The notes below the pieces were generated by a model that saw only the letters and a program-made list of their open reading frames with translations, was not told where the DNA came from and ran no database searches. DNA of 7,123 nt from an uncultured Sphingorhabdus sp. GTDB lineage: Bacteria; Pseudomonadota; Alphaproteobacteria; Sphingomonadales; Sphingomonadaceae. The stretch is taken from positions 1 through 7,123 of the forward strand of contig CALMYW010000029.1 of NCBI GenBank assembly GCA_937873665.1, read 5' to 3'. The position numbers and the translations under genes were made by a program. Below, piece by piece: positions 1-7,123 of the stretch; position 1 is the first letter of the stretch; every line of letters starts with the position of its first letter.

Positions 1-102
1 GAGGGACCTTTTGGCGCCGCCCCTCTCCTGGACGTGAATCCCGACCCTTTGCGCTCACGGATGCGCCGGCTGGGCATCAGCCGCGCCGCTTTCAAACCTT
101 GA
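1..102 (+). CDS. Possible C-terminal end of a truncated gene, function unknown
   Basis: Frame 1 is open from the first base of the window to a TGA at 100-102 and gives 33 residues ending in ISRAAFKP. The start lies outside the window. The stop falls where the sequence changes from GC-rich to AT-rich, as expected at the end of a gene in a GC-rich genome. Nothing in the short tail identifies a family. An open frame this short in GC-rich DNA can occur by chance, so this is tentative. If real, the gene converges on purB. Confidence 0.3.
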   Translation, partial: EGPFGAAPLLDVNPDPLRSRMRRLGISRAAFKP

Positions 103-271
103 CAACTGGTGAAAATCACCGTTCCTTTACAGCCTAAAATCATCCATCTTATTGATATATATAATTTATTATTGCTGATCGAAAGGTTTTTTTCAGGGCA
201 TCCGAGGTCACCGGACTCCAGCCGAGCCACCGCTGAGACCTCACAAAGCCCTGGCGCAGCGGCAATCAGCC
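103..271. other. AT-rich intergenic region between two convergent genes
   Basis: This gap lies downstream of purB and of the possible gene end at 102. It includes an AT-rich core at about 121-195. A small perfect inverted repeat, GGTGA-AAA-TCACC, sits at 108-120 just after the upstream stop, but no clear T-run follows it. GAGGTC at 204-209 can pair with GACCTC at 237-242 across a 27-base loop, which is weak. I see no convincing intrinsic terminator for purB. A TATAAT hexamer at 160-165 has no matching -35 at normal spacing. A GTG-started frame at 109-375 runs into purB antisense and looks spurious. Confidence 0.5.
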
Positions 272-1774
<1,503 letters not shown>

Positions 1775-1799
1775 TCAGGCGTCCAGTCGCCGTATCCGA

Positions 1800-2061
1800 T
1801 CGGCCGTCTGGCTCGGCAAGGCCTGCGGCCAGAGAAGCGACACGACGCAGCAACTGGGGCAAATCAGCCTCGCCGTTAGCAGGTGACATACCTATGGATG
1901 TGCTCACCCAGGCGATTGCCCGGGAACGCCTTCATAGAGTCCTCGGTACGGCGCACATGCCACCGGAGCGCGCTTTCCTGGACCCCCCTCCGCGCGCGCT
2001 CGACGAACCGCGCCCGGAAGCGTGCTTCGGCGAATGTTGTCATTGTTTGAGCGGCCGACAT
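1800..2061 (-). pseudogene. Decayed N-terminal fragment of an integron-integrase-like tyrosine recombinase
   Basis: An open minus-strand frame runs from ATG 2061-2059 to TGC-TAA at 1878-1876 (61 codons). Its segment ALRWHVRRTEDSMKAFPG followed by NRLGEH resembles the N-terminal SAM-like DNA-binding domain of integron integrases of the RWYVRRAE-(F/Y)-KAFPGKRLAEHTPEDVT type; this match is from memory, not a search. At the stop, a one-base shift lets translation continue as ANGEADLPQLLRRVASLAAG to about 1800, which could be the next helix of the same domain. The catalytic C-terminal domain (R-H-R-Y residues) is absent, so the protein cannot be active. AAGGA at 2075-2071 is a good ribosome site 9 bases from the ATG. 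It points away from the cassette, as intI does in real integrons. The alternative is an unrelated chance frame. Confidence 0.42.
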
Positions 2062-2070
2062 GTGTTAGCG

Positions 2071-2125
2071 TCCTTAAACCAGATCAACTGTACTTGAATT
2101 GTATGCCGCAACGCGTGCAACTCAA
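2071..2125 (-). promoter_or_regulatory. Candidate sigma70 promoter and ribosome site for the integrase remnant
   Basis: Read on the minus strand, TTGAGT (2125-2120) is a -35-like box. It is separated by 16 bases from TACAAT (2103-2098), a five-of-six match to the -10 box. Transcription would start near 2091, about 30 bases before the ATG at 2061. AAGGA at 2075-2071 serves as Shine-Dalgarno. A single CTGT LexA half-site at 2088-2091 lies at the predicted start of transcription, but its partner half (ACAG) is missing, so SOS control is not supported. Confidence 0.35.
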
Positions 2126-2139
2126 GCATTGGGTTGGGC
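2115..2139 (+). other. Candidate attI/first-cassette recombination junction
   Basis: GTTGGGC at 2133-2139 fits the integron core-site consensus GTTRRRY. It is preceded by an inverted partner, GTGCAAC (2115-2121), a six-of-seven match to RYYYAAC. The arms CAACTCAA (2118-2125) and TTGGGTTG (2129-2136) form an imperfect hairpin with a 3-base loop. The position is right for attI: between the divergent integrase remnant and the first cassette gene. Crossover after G2133 would make the first cassette run from about 2134 to 2783, roughly 650 bases, a normal cassette size. Short consensus matches occur by chance, so confidence is low. Confidence 0.3.
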
Positions 2140-2194
2140 GTGCTAGGCAGATTCCGCATAGGACACCCGACCGACATTCTGTCTAGTTAACTGT

Positions 2195-2199
2195 GAGGG
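2195..2199 (+). promoter_or_regulatory. Ribosome binding site that selects the GTG start at 2208
   Basis: GAGGG lies 8 bases before GTG 2208. An alternative in-frame GTG at 2193 has no Shine-Dalgarno (upstream TAGTTAACT) and overlaps this site, so 2208 is the preferred start of the cassette gene. Confidence 0.5.
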
Positions 2200-2207
2200 C
2201 TCATATC

Positions 2208-2717
2208 GTGTATCGCTACTACTTCATTGACTCAAGTGGTGAGGACACGAATCTCCAACTTTACGCGCTCAAGCAGGCGAAATTTCAATGGGCTTCTTTG
2301 CAACGTGAGCTGTCCGAGGGAGACCACATCGAGCACTTCCACGAGCGGTGTGTATTTCTCATCTGCACAATCGGACTGAGCGTGTCTCAGCTTCTTGGGC
2401 AGAACAATCCCATCCCGGACGAGCGCGTGCCCTCCCCGAGGCATATTTTTGACAGACTTGTAGATCTTCATGGACTCGACCAAGCCCTCAAAATGAGATT
2501 CAGAGAGTTCATTGATACCTATGATCACTGTCGCCATTTCGGGTTAACCAGTGACGGCTCCAGACATTGGCAAGTAAGCCAAGTTACGCTGGACAAGACG
2601 CAAGATCTGTATGAGTTGGGCCTTTTAATCTGGGAGACGGTCTTAGGTGTCTTCCGGCGCGACCCGCAAAACGAGTTGGACGACCTGGACTTGGGAGTAG
2701 TACAGGATGAGCCCTAA
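2208..2717 (+). CDS. Integron-cassette protein of unknown function
   Basis: This encodes 169 residues from GTG 2208, or 174 from the less likely GTG 2193. I do not recognise the family. The protein appears soluble and mostly helical, with no signal peptide. The stretch ERCVFLICTIGLSVSQLLG is hydrophobic but too short and mixed to call a membrane helix. A central segment, MRFREFIDTYDHCRHFG, is followed by a helix containing LGLLIWETVLGVF and then an acidic tail. The FxxxxDxxRHFG pattern recalls helical HEPN-like proteins, but the R-x4-6-H catalytic motif is not present, so no function is assigned. Its TAA stop (2715-2717) lies inside the R'' box of the attC, typical of a cassette gene. Base composition is visibly less GC-rich than purB or hamAB, which suggests separate acquisition. 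There is no strong promoter of its own; a weak TTGTCA (2037-2042) / TGTGTT (2061-2066) pair inside the integrase start could act as a cassette promoter. Confidence 0.75.
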   Translation: MYRYYFIDSSGEDTNLQLYALKQAKFQWASLQRELSEGDHIEHFHERCVFLICTIGLSVSQLLGQNNPIPDERVPSPRHIFDRLVDLHGLDQALKMRFREFIDTYDHCRHFGLTSDGSRHWQVSQVTLDKTQDLYELGLLIWETVLGVFRRDPQNELDDLDLGVVQDEP

Positions 2718-2789
2718 CAAGTCGCTGCGCCGATTCCATACTGCGTCGCTTCGCTCCTTGCAAGGCGCGGCTGAACTCGGACGTTAGGC
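2712..2789 (+). other. attC site (59-base element) of an integron gene cassette
   Basis: The R'' box CCCTAAC (2712-2718) and R' box GTTAGGC (2783-2789) are complementary at six of seven positions; R' fits GTTRRRY exactly. Inside them, GTC (2721-2723) pairs with GAC (2780-2782, read G2780-A2781-C2782). GCTGCGCC (2724-2731) pairs with GGCGCGGC (2764-2771) with one G-T wobble. The unpaired TGAACTCG on the right arm gives the asymmetric extrahelical bases that integrases use to choose the bottom strand. The 78-base length is within the known range of about 57-141. The opening TAACAAGTCGCTGC resembles attC sites common in environmental gammaproteobacterial cassettes. The upstream gene's stop codon overlaps R''. 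A factor-independent terminator would be the main alternative, but there is no T-run. Confidence 0.82.
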
Positions 2790-2817
2790 GCCGAACGTAG
2801 GTGAACGAAACGCAGTC

Positions 2818-3663
2818 TTGTGGAAAGAGGTCACAATCAGCACGCATTCATTCATTCCCGGCCACCTCGCCTGGCTCGTCGACACGGGCAAGTGCCTCAA
2901 GACCACGGACGGGAAACCCGTCCGCGTCATGGAGCTAAAACACGCGAAGGATGACGCCGTCCTCTCGGCGTGGGCAAAGCACTTCCGCAACCAGTACTGT
3001 CGCGACGACCAAATCGACAATCTATGCCAGGGCACCAATCTCACCCGGGCTGAATACCTCCGCACCATCAAGTTCCCGGATGAGAGCGCCGCTCCGGGGC
3101 CGAGCATCCGGGCCGGCGACTTCGGAGAGGTTCTCGTCGCGGACTACCTCGAATTCGTGCTCGCCTACTGGCTGCCCCGGACGCGCTACGACAACAAGGT
3201 GGTGCGCAACGAATCCACGAAGGGGACTGACATCATCGGTTTCAAGGTCGTGGCCCCTGGTCGCGACGACCCGAAGGATGCGCTTGCACTCTTCGAGGCC
3301 AAAGCTCAGTTCACTAGAAACACGCCGAACGGCCGGCTCCAGGACGCGGTGAATGGCTCGGCGAAGGATGAGATCCGAAAGGCCGAAAGCCTCAACGCTA
3401 TCAAGCAGCGGCTCCTTGACCACGGTCGTGCTGCGGAGGTGCAGACGGTCGAACGGTTTCAGAATCTGGAGGACCGCCCCTACTCGGAGGAGTACGGCGC
3501 CGTGGCTCTTCTCTCCTCATCGGTCTTCAACAAGGAGGACGTTGGCGCCACGACCACCGTAGCCCATCCTCACGCCGACAACCTGACGCTGATCGTTATC
3601 CACGGCTCGAACCTCATGCCGCTGGTCCACGAACTCTATCGGAGGGCCGCCGATGAAGCCTGA
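2818..3663 (+). CDS. hamA: Hachiman defence protein HamA (DUF1837 nuclease)
   Basis: HamA is the nuclease effector of the Hachiman anti-phage system. In studied examples it forms a complex with HamB and degrades DNA nonspecifically once released, causing abortive infection. The 281-residue protein shows a PD-(D/E)xK-type active site. Glu104 is in GDFGEVL (100-106), Asp138 in KGTDIIGF (135-142), and Glu160/Lys162 in LFEAKAQF (158-165). The N-terminal 90 residues are the family-specific part, and the C-terminus (about 225-280) forms a strand-helix end (TLIVIHGSNL). No signal peptide is present. The TTG start at 2818 is chosen because there is no ATG or GTG in frame between the stop at 2785 and residue 38. 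AGGTGA (2799-2804) lies 13 bases upstream, a rather long spacing. Starting at ATG 2929 would remove 37 residues. hamA ends by overlapping hamB by 11 bases. Only 28 bases separate its start from the attC, so it probably relies on transcription from upstream or on a promoter inside the cassette. Confidence 0.94.
   Translation: MWKEVTISTHSFIPGHLAWLVDTGKCLKTTDGKPVRVMELKHAKDDAVLSAWAKHFRNQYCRDDQIDNLCQGTNLTRAEYLRTIKFPDESAAPGPSIRAGDFGEVLVADYLEFVLAYWLPRTRYDNKVVRNESTKGTDIIGFKVVAPGRDDPKDALALFEAKAQFTRNTPNGRLQDAVNGSAKDEIRKAESLNAIKQRLLDHGRAAEVQTVERFQNLEDRPYSEEYGAVALLSSSVFNKEDVGATTTVAHPHADNLTLIVIHGSNLMPLVHELYRRAADEA
3641..3645 (+). promoter_or_regulatory. Strong Shine-Dalgarno of hamB inside hamA
   Basis: GGAGG lies 7 bases before the hamB ATG (3653) and is embedded in the last codons of hamA. 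With the 11-base gene overlap this indicates coupled translation and balanced production of the two complex partners. Confidence 0.75.
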
Positions 3664-6600
3664 GCAGAGTTCCAACGTGCTGCTCGCCATCACCCGCTCG
3701 AAGGCCAAGATGTTCGAGTATGGCCTTCCGGAGAGCGAGCATATCAGTGTCCCCCGCGATCCGGCCCGACTGCTACGTCTAGCGGTGGGAATGCTCGGGG
3801 ACGTCGCCGCGGCAGTATCGAGGAGCGGCGCTGATGCCGCACGCGTGGCAGACCTCTCTTCGTCGCTTCCGTTCGCTGCCCGCTACTTCGACGCGTACGC
3901 GGCGAGCAAGATGGCGCAAGCAGGCGATGCACATCTCCTCGTGCTCGCCTCCGCGACCTACTATCTGTGCGACCTCCCAGGCAGTGCCAGCGTCCTCGTC
4001 TCGCGAGTTCCCCAAGCGATAGACCTCGATGCCGGCGGGTTGGATCACCTTCTCTGGTGGCTCCTGCGCGGCGACTTCTCCTCTTCCATCGAGGAGGTCG
4101 CGAGCCTGAGGTACGGCGAGGGGATTAGTCGTGTCTCGCGCGGTATCAAGGCGTTCTACGCTCTGGACGACCAAGATGAGCAGGAGCCCAACACTGCGGC
4201 GGTGTCACTGAGGGAGGTCGCATATCGCGATGGCACGCCGCGCGAGTTGCTGTTCGCGGACGCGTGTTGCGCGATAGTCAGTCGCCGCGTCGAGCACTCT
4301 GCTCGACGCTCGCTGCCGCGTTACTCAGGCCTACCGCTGGAGACCTGGCGACCCGCTCTCGGAAAGCGGTTCTTTGTACGAGAGCTTTGGCCCGCGCAGC
4401 GCCTGCTTGGGCAGCGAAGTGTCCTCGCGGGCGGGTCGGCCGTCGTGCAGATGCCGACGAGCGCGGGCAAGAGTCGCTCGACCGAACTCATCATTCGCAG
4501 CGCATTCTTGAGCGGGCGGGCGTCGCTCGCCGTCGTCGTCGGTCCGTTCCGAGCCCTCTGCCACGAGATCCGAGAGAGTCTCGCGCGAGCGTTCCGCGGC
4601 GAGCATGTGAACGTCAACGAGCTGTCGGATGTGTTCCAGAGAGACTTCGACTTCGACGAGCTAGTTAGTGGGCACGCGATCCTGGTCATGACACCGGAGA
4701 AGCTCGTCTACGTGCTGCGGCACCTTCCAGAGCTCGCGAGTCGGGTCGGCGTGCTCGTCCTCGATGAGGGCCACCAATTCGATACCGGGCCACGCGGCGT
4801 CACCTACGAGCTTCTCGTCACGTCGCTGAAGGGGATGATCCCCGCGACGGCCCAAAAGGTTCTGATCTCCGCGGTTATCACCAACGCCTCCGACATTGCC
4901 AAGTGGCTGACTGGCGAAGAAGCTGCGGTGGTCGCAGGAGCTGACCTCCTTCCGACCGAGCGTTCCGTCGCGTTCACGAGTTGGAAAACGCAACTGGGCC
5001 AACTTCACTTCGTCGCGCCGGAGAATCCTGACGAAGAGGAGTTCTTCGTTCCCCGTGTGATCAGATCCACATCCTTGGCCCTTCGTCCGAGAGAGACGAA
5101 GGAGCGCCGGTTCCCCGAGAAGGGCGACGGCCAGTCGGTGGCCCTATACTTGGGGCTCACGTTGGTTCGAAACGGTGCGATCGCGATCTTCTGCGGGCGA
5201 AAGGATACAGCGACAGGCCTCTGCGAGGCCCTCGTTGACGTGGCAGCTCGTGGGCTCGCGATACCGATGCCCGTCGCAGTCTCGGATGGTCCCGAGGTGG
5301 AACGCCTCGCCTTTCTTTACGAGCGGAATTTTGGAGCCGGTGCGGCTGCTGCCCGTGCGGCAAAGATCGGTGCGTTCACGCACCATGGGAACACCCCGCA
5401 CGGCGTGCGTCTTGCGGTCGAGCACGCGATCAAAGAGGGCCTCGGCAAGTTCATCCTCTGCACGTCCACCCTGGCGCAGGGAGTGAACCTTCCGATTCGG
5501 TACCTCATCGTGACGACTGCTCAGCAAGGCGGCGAGAGGATCAAGGTCCGCGACTTCCACAACCTCATGGGCCGCGCTGGTCGCTCGGGCATGCACACGG
5601 AGGGCAGCGTCCTCTTCGCAAACCCTGAGGTGTACGACACTCGCTGCGGTGCGGAGAGCAAGTGGCCCGAGTTCAAGGCGTTGCTGCAGGTGAGCAACTC
5701 GGAGCCCTGCGCGAGCACGCTGCTATCGGTACTGGGACCGTTGAAGAGCGATGGTGGGCAGGTGACTCTGGCCATCGACCCCCTCGACGTGGTGAGGGCC
5801 TATGTTGCGGACCAAGAGGGTGGCGGCGCCTGGGTCGACGAGGCCGCGACAGAGCTTACCCGCAGATGGTTTGCGACGGAGACGCTGCGAAGGCAGCTGG
5901 CGGAGAGACGAGACATCCTTGCGGCGGTGGAGAGCTTCCTTGTGGCCTATTGGGAAGAGAGCGGAGACGAGCAGACCTTCGGGGCAGGCCCAGTCGGCGA
6001 GCTGGCGAAGCGAACGCTCGCGTACCATCTCGCGTCAGCCGAACAGCGCGGGCAACTGGTCCAGCTGTTCGAACTACTCGCGGCGAATGTCACCGCGCGC
6101 GTCGGCGACGCCGAGAGGAGGCGGGTGTACGGCAGGACATTGTTCGGCGTCGGGGATACCGTCGCGCTCGAACAGTGGGTCGCGGAGAACCTGAAACGCA
6201 TCGCTGGCTGCGCCGACGTCGACGAACTCTTCGACATCGTGTGGCCGTGCATAGCAGCCAGAATCGAGAGCGACACGTTCCAGAAGTGGCGGCCAGTCGA
6301 GACAAGGGAAGCCTTCGCAACGCGTTGGATCGCGGGCGACTCGTTTGGGGTCCTTCACGACAGCATGACAGCCGCGGGTGTCCGAATCGGCCTTGGTGCG
6401 AAACCGCGCAAGCCGAAGGTCGAGCACATCGTCGAGATGGGGGAGAACGCCCTTGGGTTCGATGGTGCGCATGTGCTCGGGGCCATCGCCGAGCTGTTCG
6501 AGCTCCTGGCGCCCGAGGATGACGGCGAGGGCGAACCGCTACGGCTGCTCCAGGTCTTGCAGAAGCGCTGCAAGTACGGCCTTCCGGCGGGCGCCCCGAT

Positions 6601-6784
6601 CCTTCTGTATGAGGCCGGATTCGCCGACCGGCCCCTCGCCCTTGAACTCGCCGGAGCCGTTCCGGAGATCGCATCGCGTAGCGAGGTGCGGAACGCCATG
6701 CGCGAAGAGCAACCCGCCGTGGAGGCGATTCTGGAACGATACCCGCGGTACTTCACCGAAGTGTTCGATCGGATTACGGGCTAG
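3653..6784 (+). CDS. hamB: Hachiman defence helicase HamB
   Basis: HamB is the ATP-dependent helicase subunit of Hachiman. In characterised systems it binds DNA, detects loss of genome integrity and controls HamA. The 1043-residue protein is a superfamily 2, Ski2-like helicase with all core motifs in order. Motif I is MPTSAGKS (267-274; Lys273), Ia GPFRALCHE (297-305), Ib MTPEKL (346-351), and II DEGH (371-374). Motif III is SAV (406-408), IV is around AIFCGRKD (511-518), V is CTSTLAQGVNLP (603-614), and VI is HNLMGRAGRS (636-645). Residues 1-235 are a helical N-terminal domain and about 660-1043 a long C-terminal region; both are Hachiman-specific in function as far as I can judge. Length fits HamB. 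The start ATG overlaps the hamA stop and has a strong GGAGG. DEGH and SAV differ from the commoner DExH/SAT forms but should be functional. The gene is intact and ends at TAG 6782-6784. Other defence helicases were considered, but the DUF1837 partner settles the call. Confidence 0.95.
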   Translation: MKPEQSSNVLLAITRSKAKMFEYGLPESEHISVPRDPARLLRLAVGMLGDVAAAVSRSGADAARVADLSSSLPFAARYFDAYAASKMAQAGDAHLLVLASATYYLCDLPGSASVLVSRVPQAIDLDAGGLDHLLWWLLRGDFSSSIEEVASLRYGEGISRVSRGIKAFYALDDQDEQEPNTAAVSLREVAYRDGTPRELLFADACCAIVSRRVEHSARRSLPRYSGLPLETWRPALGKRFFVRELWPAQRLLGQRSVLAGGSAVVQMPTSAGKSRSTELIIRSAFLSGRASLAVVVGPFRALCHEIRESLARAFRGEHVNVNELSDVFQRDFDFDELVSGHAILVMTPEKLVYVLRHLPELASRVGVLVLDEGHQFDTGPRGVTYELLVTSLKGMIPATAQKVLISAVITNASDIAKWLTGEEAAVVAGADLLPTERSVAFTSWKTQLGQLHFVAPENPDEEEFFVPRVIRSTSLALRPRETKERRFPEKGDGQSVALYLGLTLVRNGAIAIFCGRKDTATGLCEALVDVAARGLAIPMPVAVSDGPEVERLAFLYERNFGAGAAAARAAKIGAFTHHGNTPHGVRLAVEHAIKEGLGKFILCTSTLAQGVNLPIRYLIVTTAQQGGERIKVRDFHNLMGRAGRSGMHTEGSVLFANPEVYDTRCGAESKWPEFKALLQVSNSEPCASTLLSVLGPLKSDGGQVTLAIDPLDVVRAYVADQEGGGAWVDEAATELTRRWFATETLRRQLAERRDILAAVESFLVAYWEESGDEQTFGAGPVGELAKRTLAYHLASAEQRGQLVQLFELLAANVTARVGDAERRRVYGRTLFGVGDTVALEQWVAENLKRIAGCADVDELFDIVWPCIAARIESDTFQKWRPVETREAFATRWIAGDSFGVLHDSMTAAGVRIGLGAKPRKPKVEHIVEMGENALGFDGAHVLGAIAELFELLAPEDDGEGEPLRLLQVLQKRCKYGLPAGAPILLYEAGFADRPLALELAGAVPEIASRSEVRNAMREEQPAVEAILERYPRYFTEVFDRITG

Positions 6785-7019
6785 ATCGATGAGCGGGTGG
6801 CGTGGTGCTCCAGCCGACCGCTCGCTCGGCTGGCGGCGGCTGAGAGGCGTGACGTAACCAGCAACAAGCCGTGGTGAGTTCCAGGCTTAACTTGTCGGAT
6901 ATCGGAAAAGTCTAGATCCTGCGTGATCAAAAAGCGCTAGCTCAGTTGCGCCGCCGACCAAATGGCTGCATCCCCCTGGCCGCTCAGGTTCGCCCGTGGC
7001 GGCGGGACGGGCCATCAAC
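6785..7019. other. Non-coding region downstream of hamB
   Basis: I see no convincing gene. A 22-codon ATG frame at 6789-6857 is the tail of a hamB shadow frame. The stretch contains one strong hairpin (listed separately) and, from about 6885 on, less GC-biased sequence. GCTTAAC (6885-6891) and GTTGCGC (6945-6951) resemble attC core boxes, but their flanks do not pair, so no attC is called here. Confidence 0.5.
6810..6833 (+). terminator. Hairpin after hamB, possible transcription terminator
   Basis: CCAGCCGA (6810-6817) and TCGGCTGG (6826-6833) form a perfect 8-bp stem with an 8-base loop, 25 bases after the hamB stop. There is no T-run behind it, so it is not a classical intrinsic terminator. 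It could stabilise the 3' end of the hamAB message or assist Rho-dependent termination. A structural role is inferred from position only. Confidence 0.4.
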
Positions 7020-7123
7020 GGGGGGTAACGGCGGGGGGGGGGGGGGGGGGCCTGGGGGGGGGGCGGTCTGTGGGTGGGGGGGGGGGGGATGAACGGGGGG
7101 GCGGGGGCGGCCGGGGGGGGGGG
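7020..7123. other. Near-homopolymer G sequence, probable sequencing or contig-end artefact
   Basis: The last 104 bases are almost all G, including an unbroken run of 18 at 7033-7050, with only scattered C, T and A. The change from normal mixed sequence is abrupt. This is the pattern of low-signal calls from two-colour sequencing at a contig end. A real G-quadruplex tract is possible but unlikely. No biology should be read from it. Confidence 0.8.

Noticed and set aside
2088..2103. LexA box in the integrase promoter
   Set aside because: Only the CTGT half is present; the ACAG half at the correct spacing is absent.
2098..2714. HEPN ribonuclease assignment for the cassette protein
   Set aside because: The RHFG segment is suggestive, but the R-x4-6-H catalytic motif of HEPN proteins is not present.
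5662..6522. + strand frame of 286 codons inside hamB
   Set aside because: Arginine/glycine-rich shadow of hamB in another frame; hamB motifs and length show which frame is real.
6885..6951. Candidate attC after hamB (GCTTAAC to GTTGCGC)
   Set aside because: The two core boxes pair poorly and the inner arms show no complementarity.

Overview
The window looks like chromosomal DNA from a GC-rich gammaproteobacterium. The best evidence is purB, an adenylosuccinate lyase of the E. coli type in length and sequence. Genus cannot be fixed from the sequence. The intI-like fragment is also of a kind I associate with environmental Gammaproteobacteria, but that is recollection and not a search.

Layout: (1) 1-102 is possibly the 3' end of a truncated + strand gene, followed by an AT-rich gap. 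(2) 272-1639 is purB on the minus strand, a housekeeping purine gene. (3) 1640-2207 is a junction region. It holds a small GGxGAx-coding repeat, a decayed minus-strand reading frame resembling the N-terminus of an integron integrase, a plausible minus-strand sigma70 promoter for it, and a GTTGGGC core that could be the attI/first-cassette boundary. (4) 2208-2717 is a small + strand gene of unknown function, whose stop codon lies inside an attC site at 2712-2789. Together these look like one integron gene cassette. (5) 2818-6784 is a two-gene + strand operon, hamA and hamB, a Hachiman anti-phage defence system. It comprises a PD-(D/E)xK nuclease of the DUF1837 family and a Ski2-like superfamily 2 helicase. 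It begins 28 bases after the attC core. (6) 6785-7019 is non-coding with one strong hairpin. (7) 7020-7123 is almost pure G and is most likely a sequencing or contig-end artefact.

How the parts fit: the order is the one seen in integrons, with an integrase remnant pointing left, a recombination site, a cassette pointing right, an attC, and then the next cargo. The cargo is Hachiman. From published work on this family, HamB is an ATP-driven helicase that senses DNA-end or DNA-integrity problems and holds the HamA nuclease in check until infection or damage releases it. The most interesting reading is a defence operon in the cassette position of a decayed integron beside purB. No attC is visible downstream of hamB, so Hachiman may be a cassette that lost its attC or cargo joined to the array another way.
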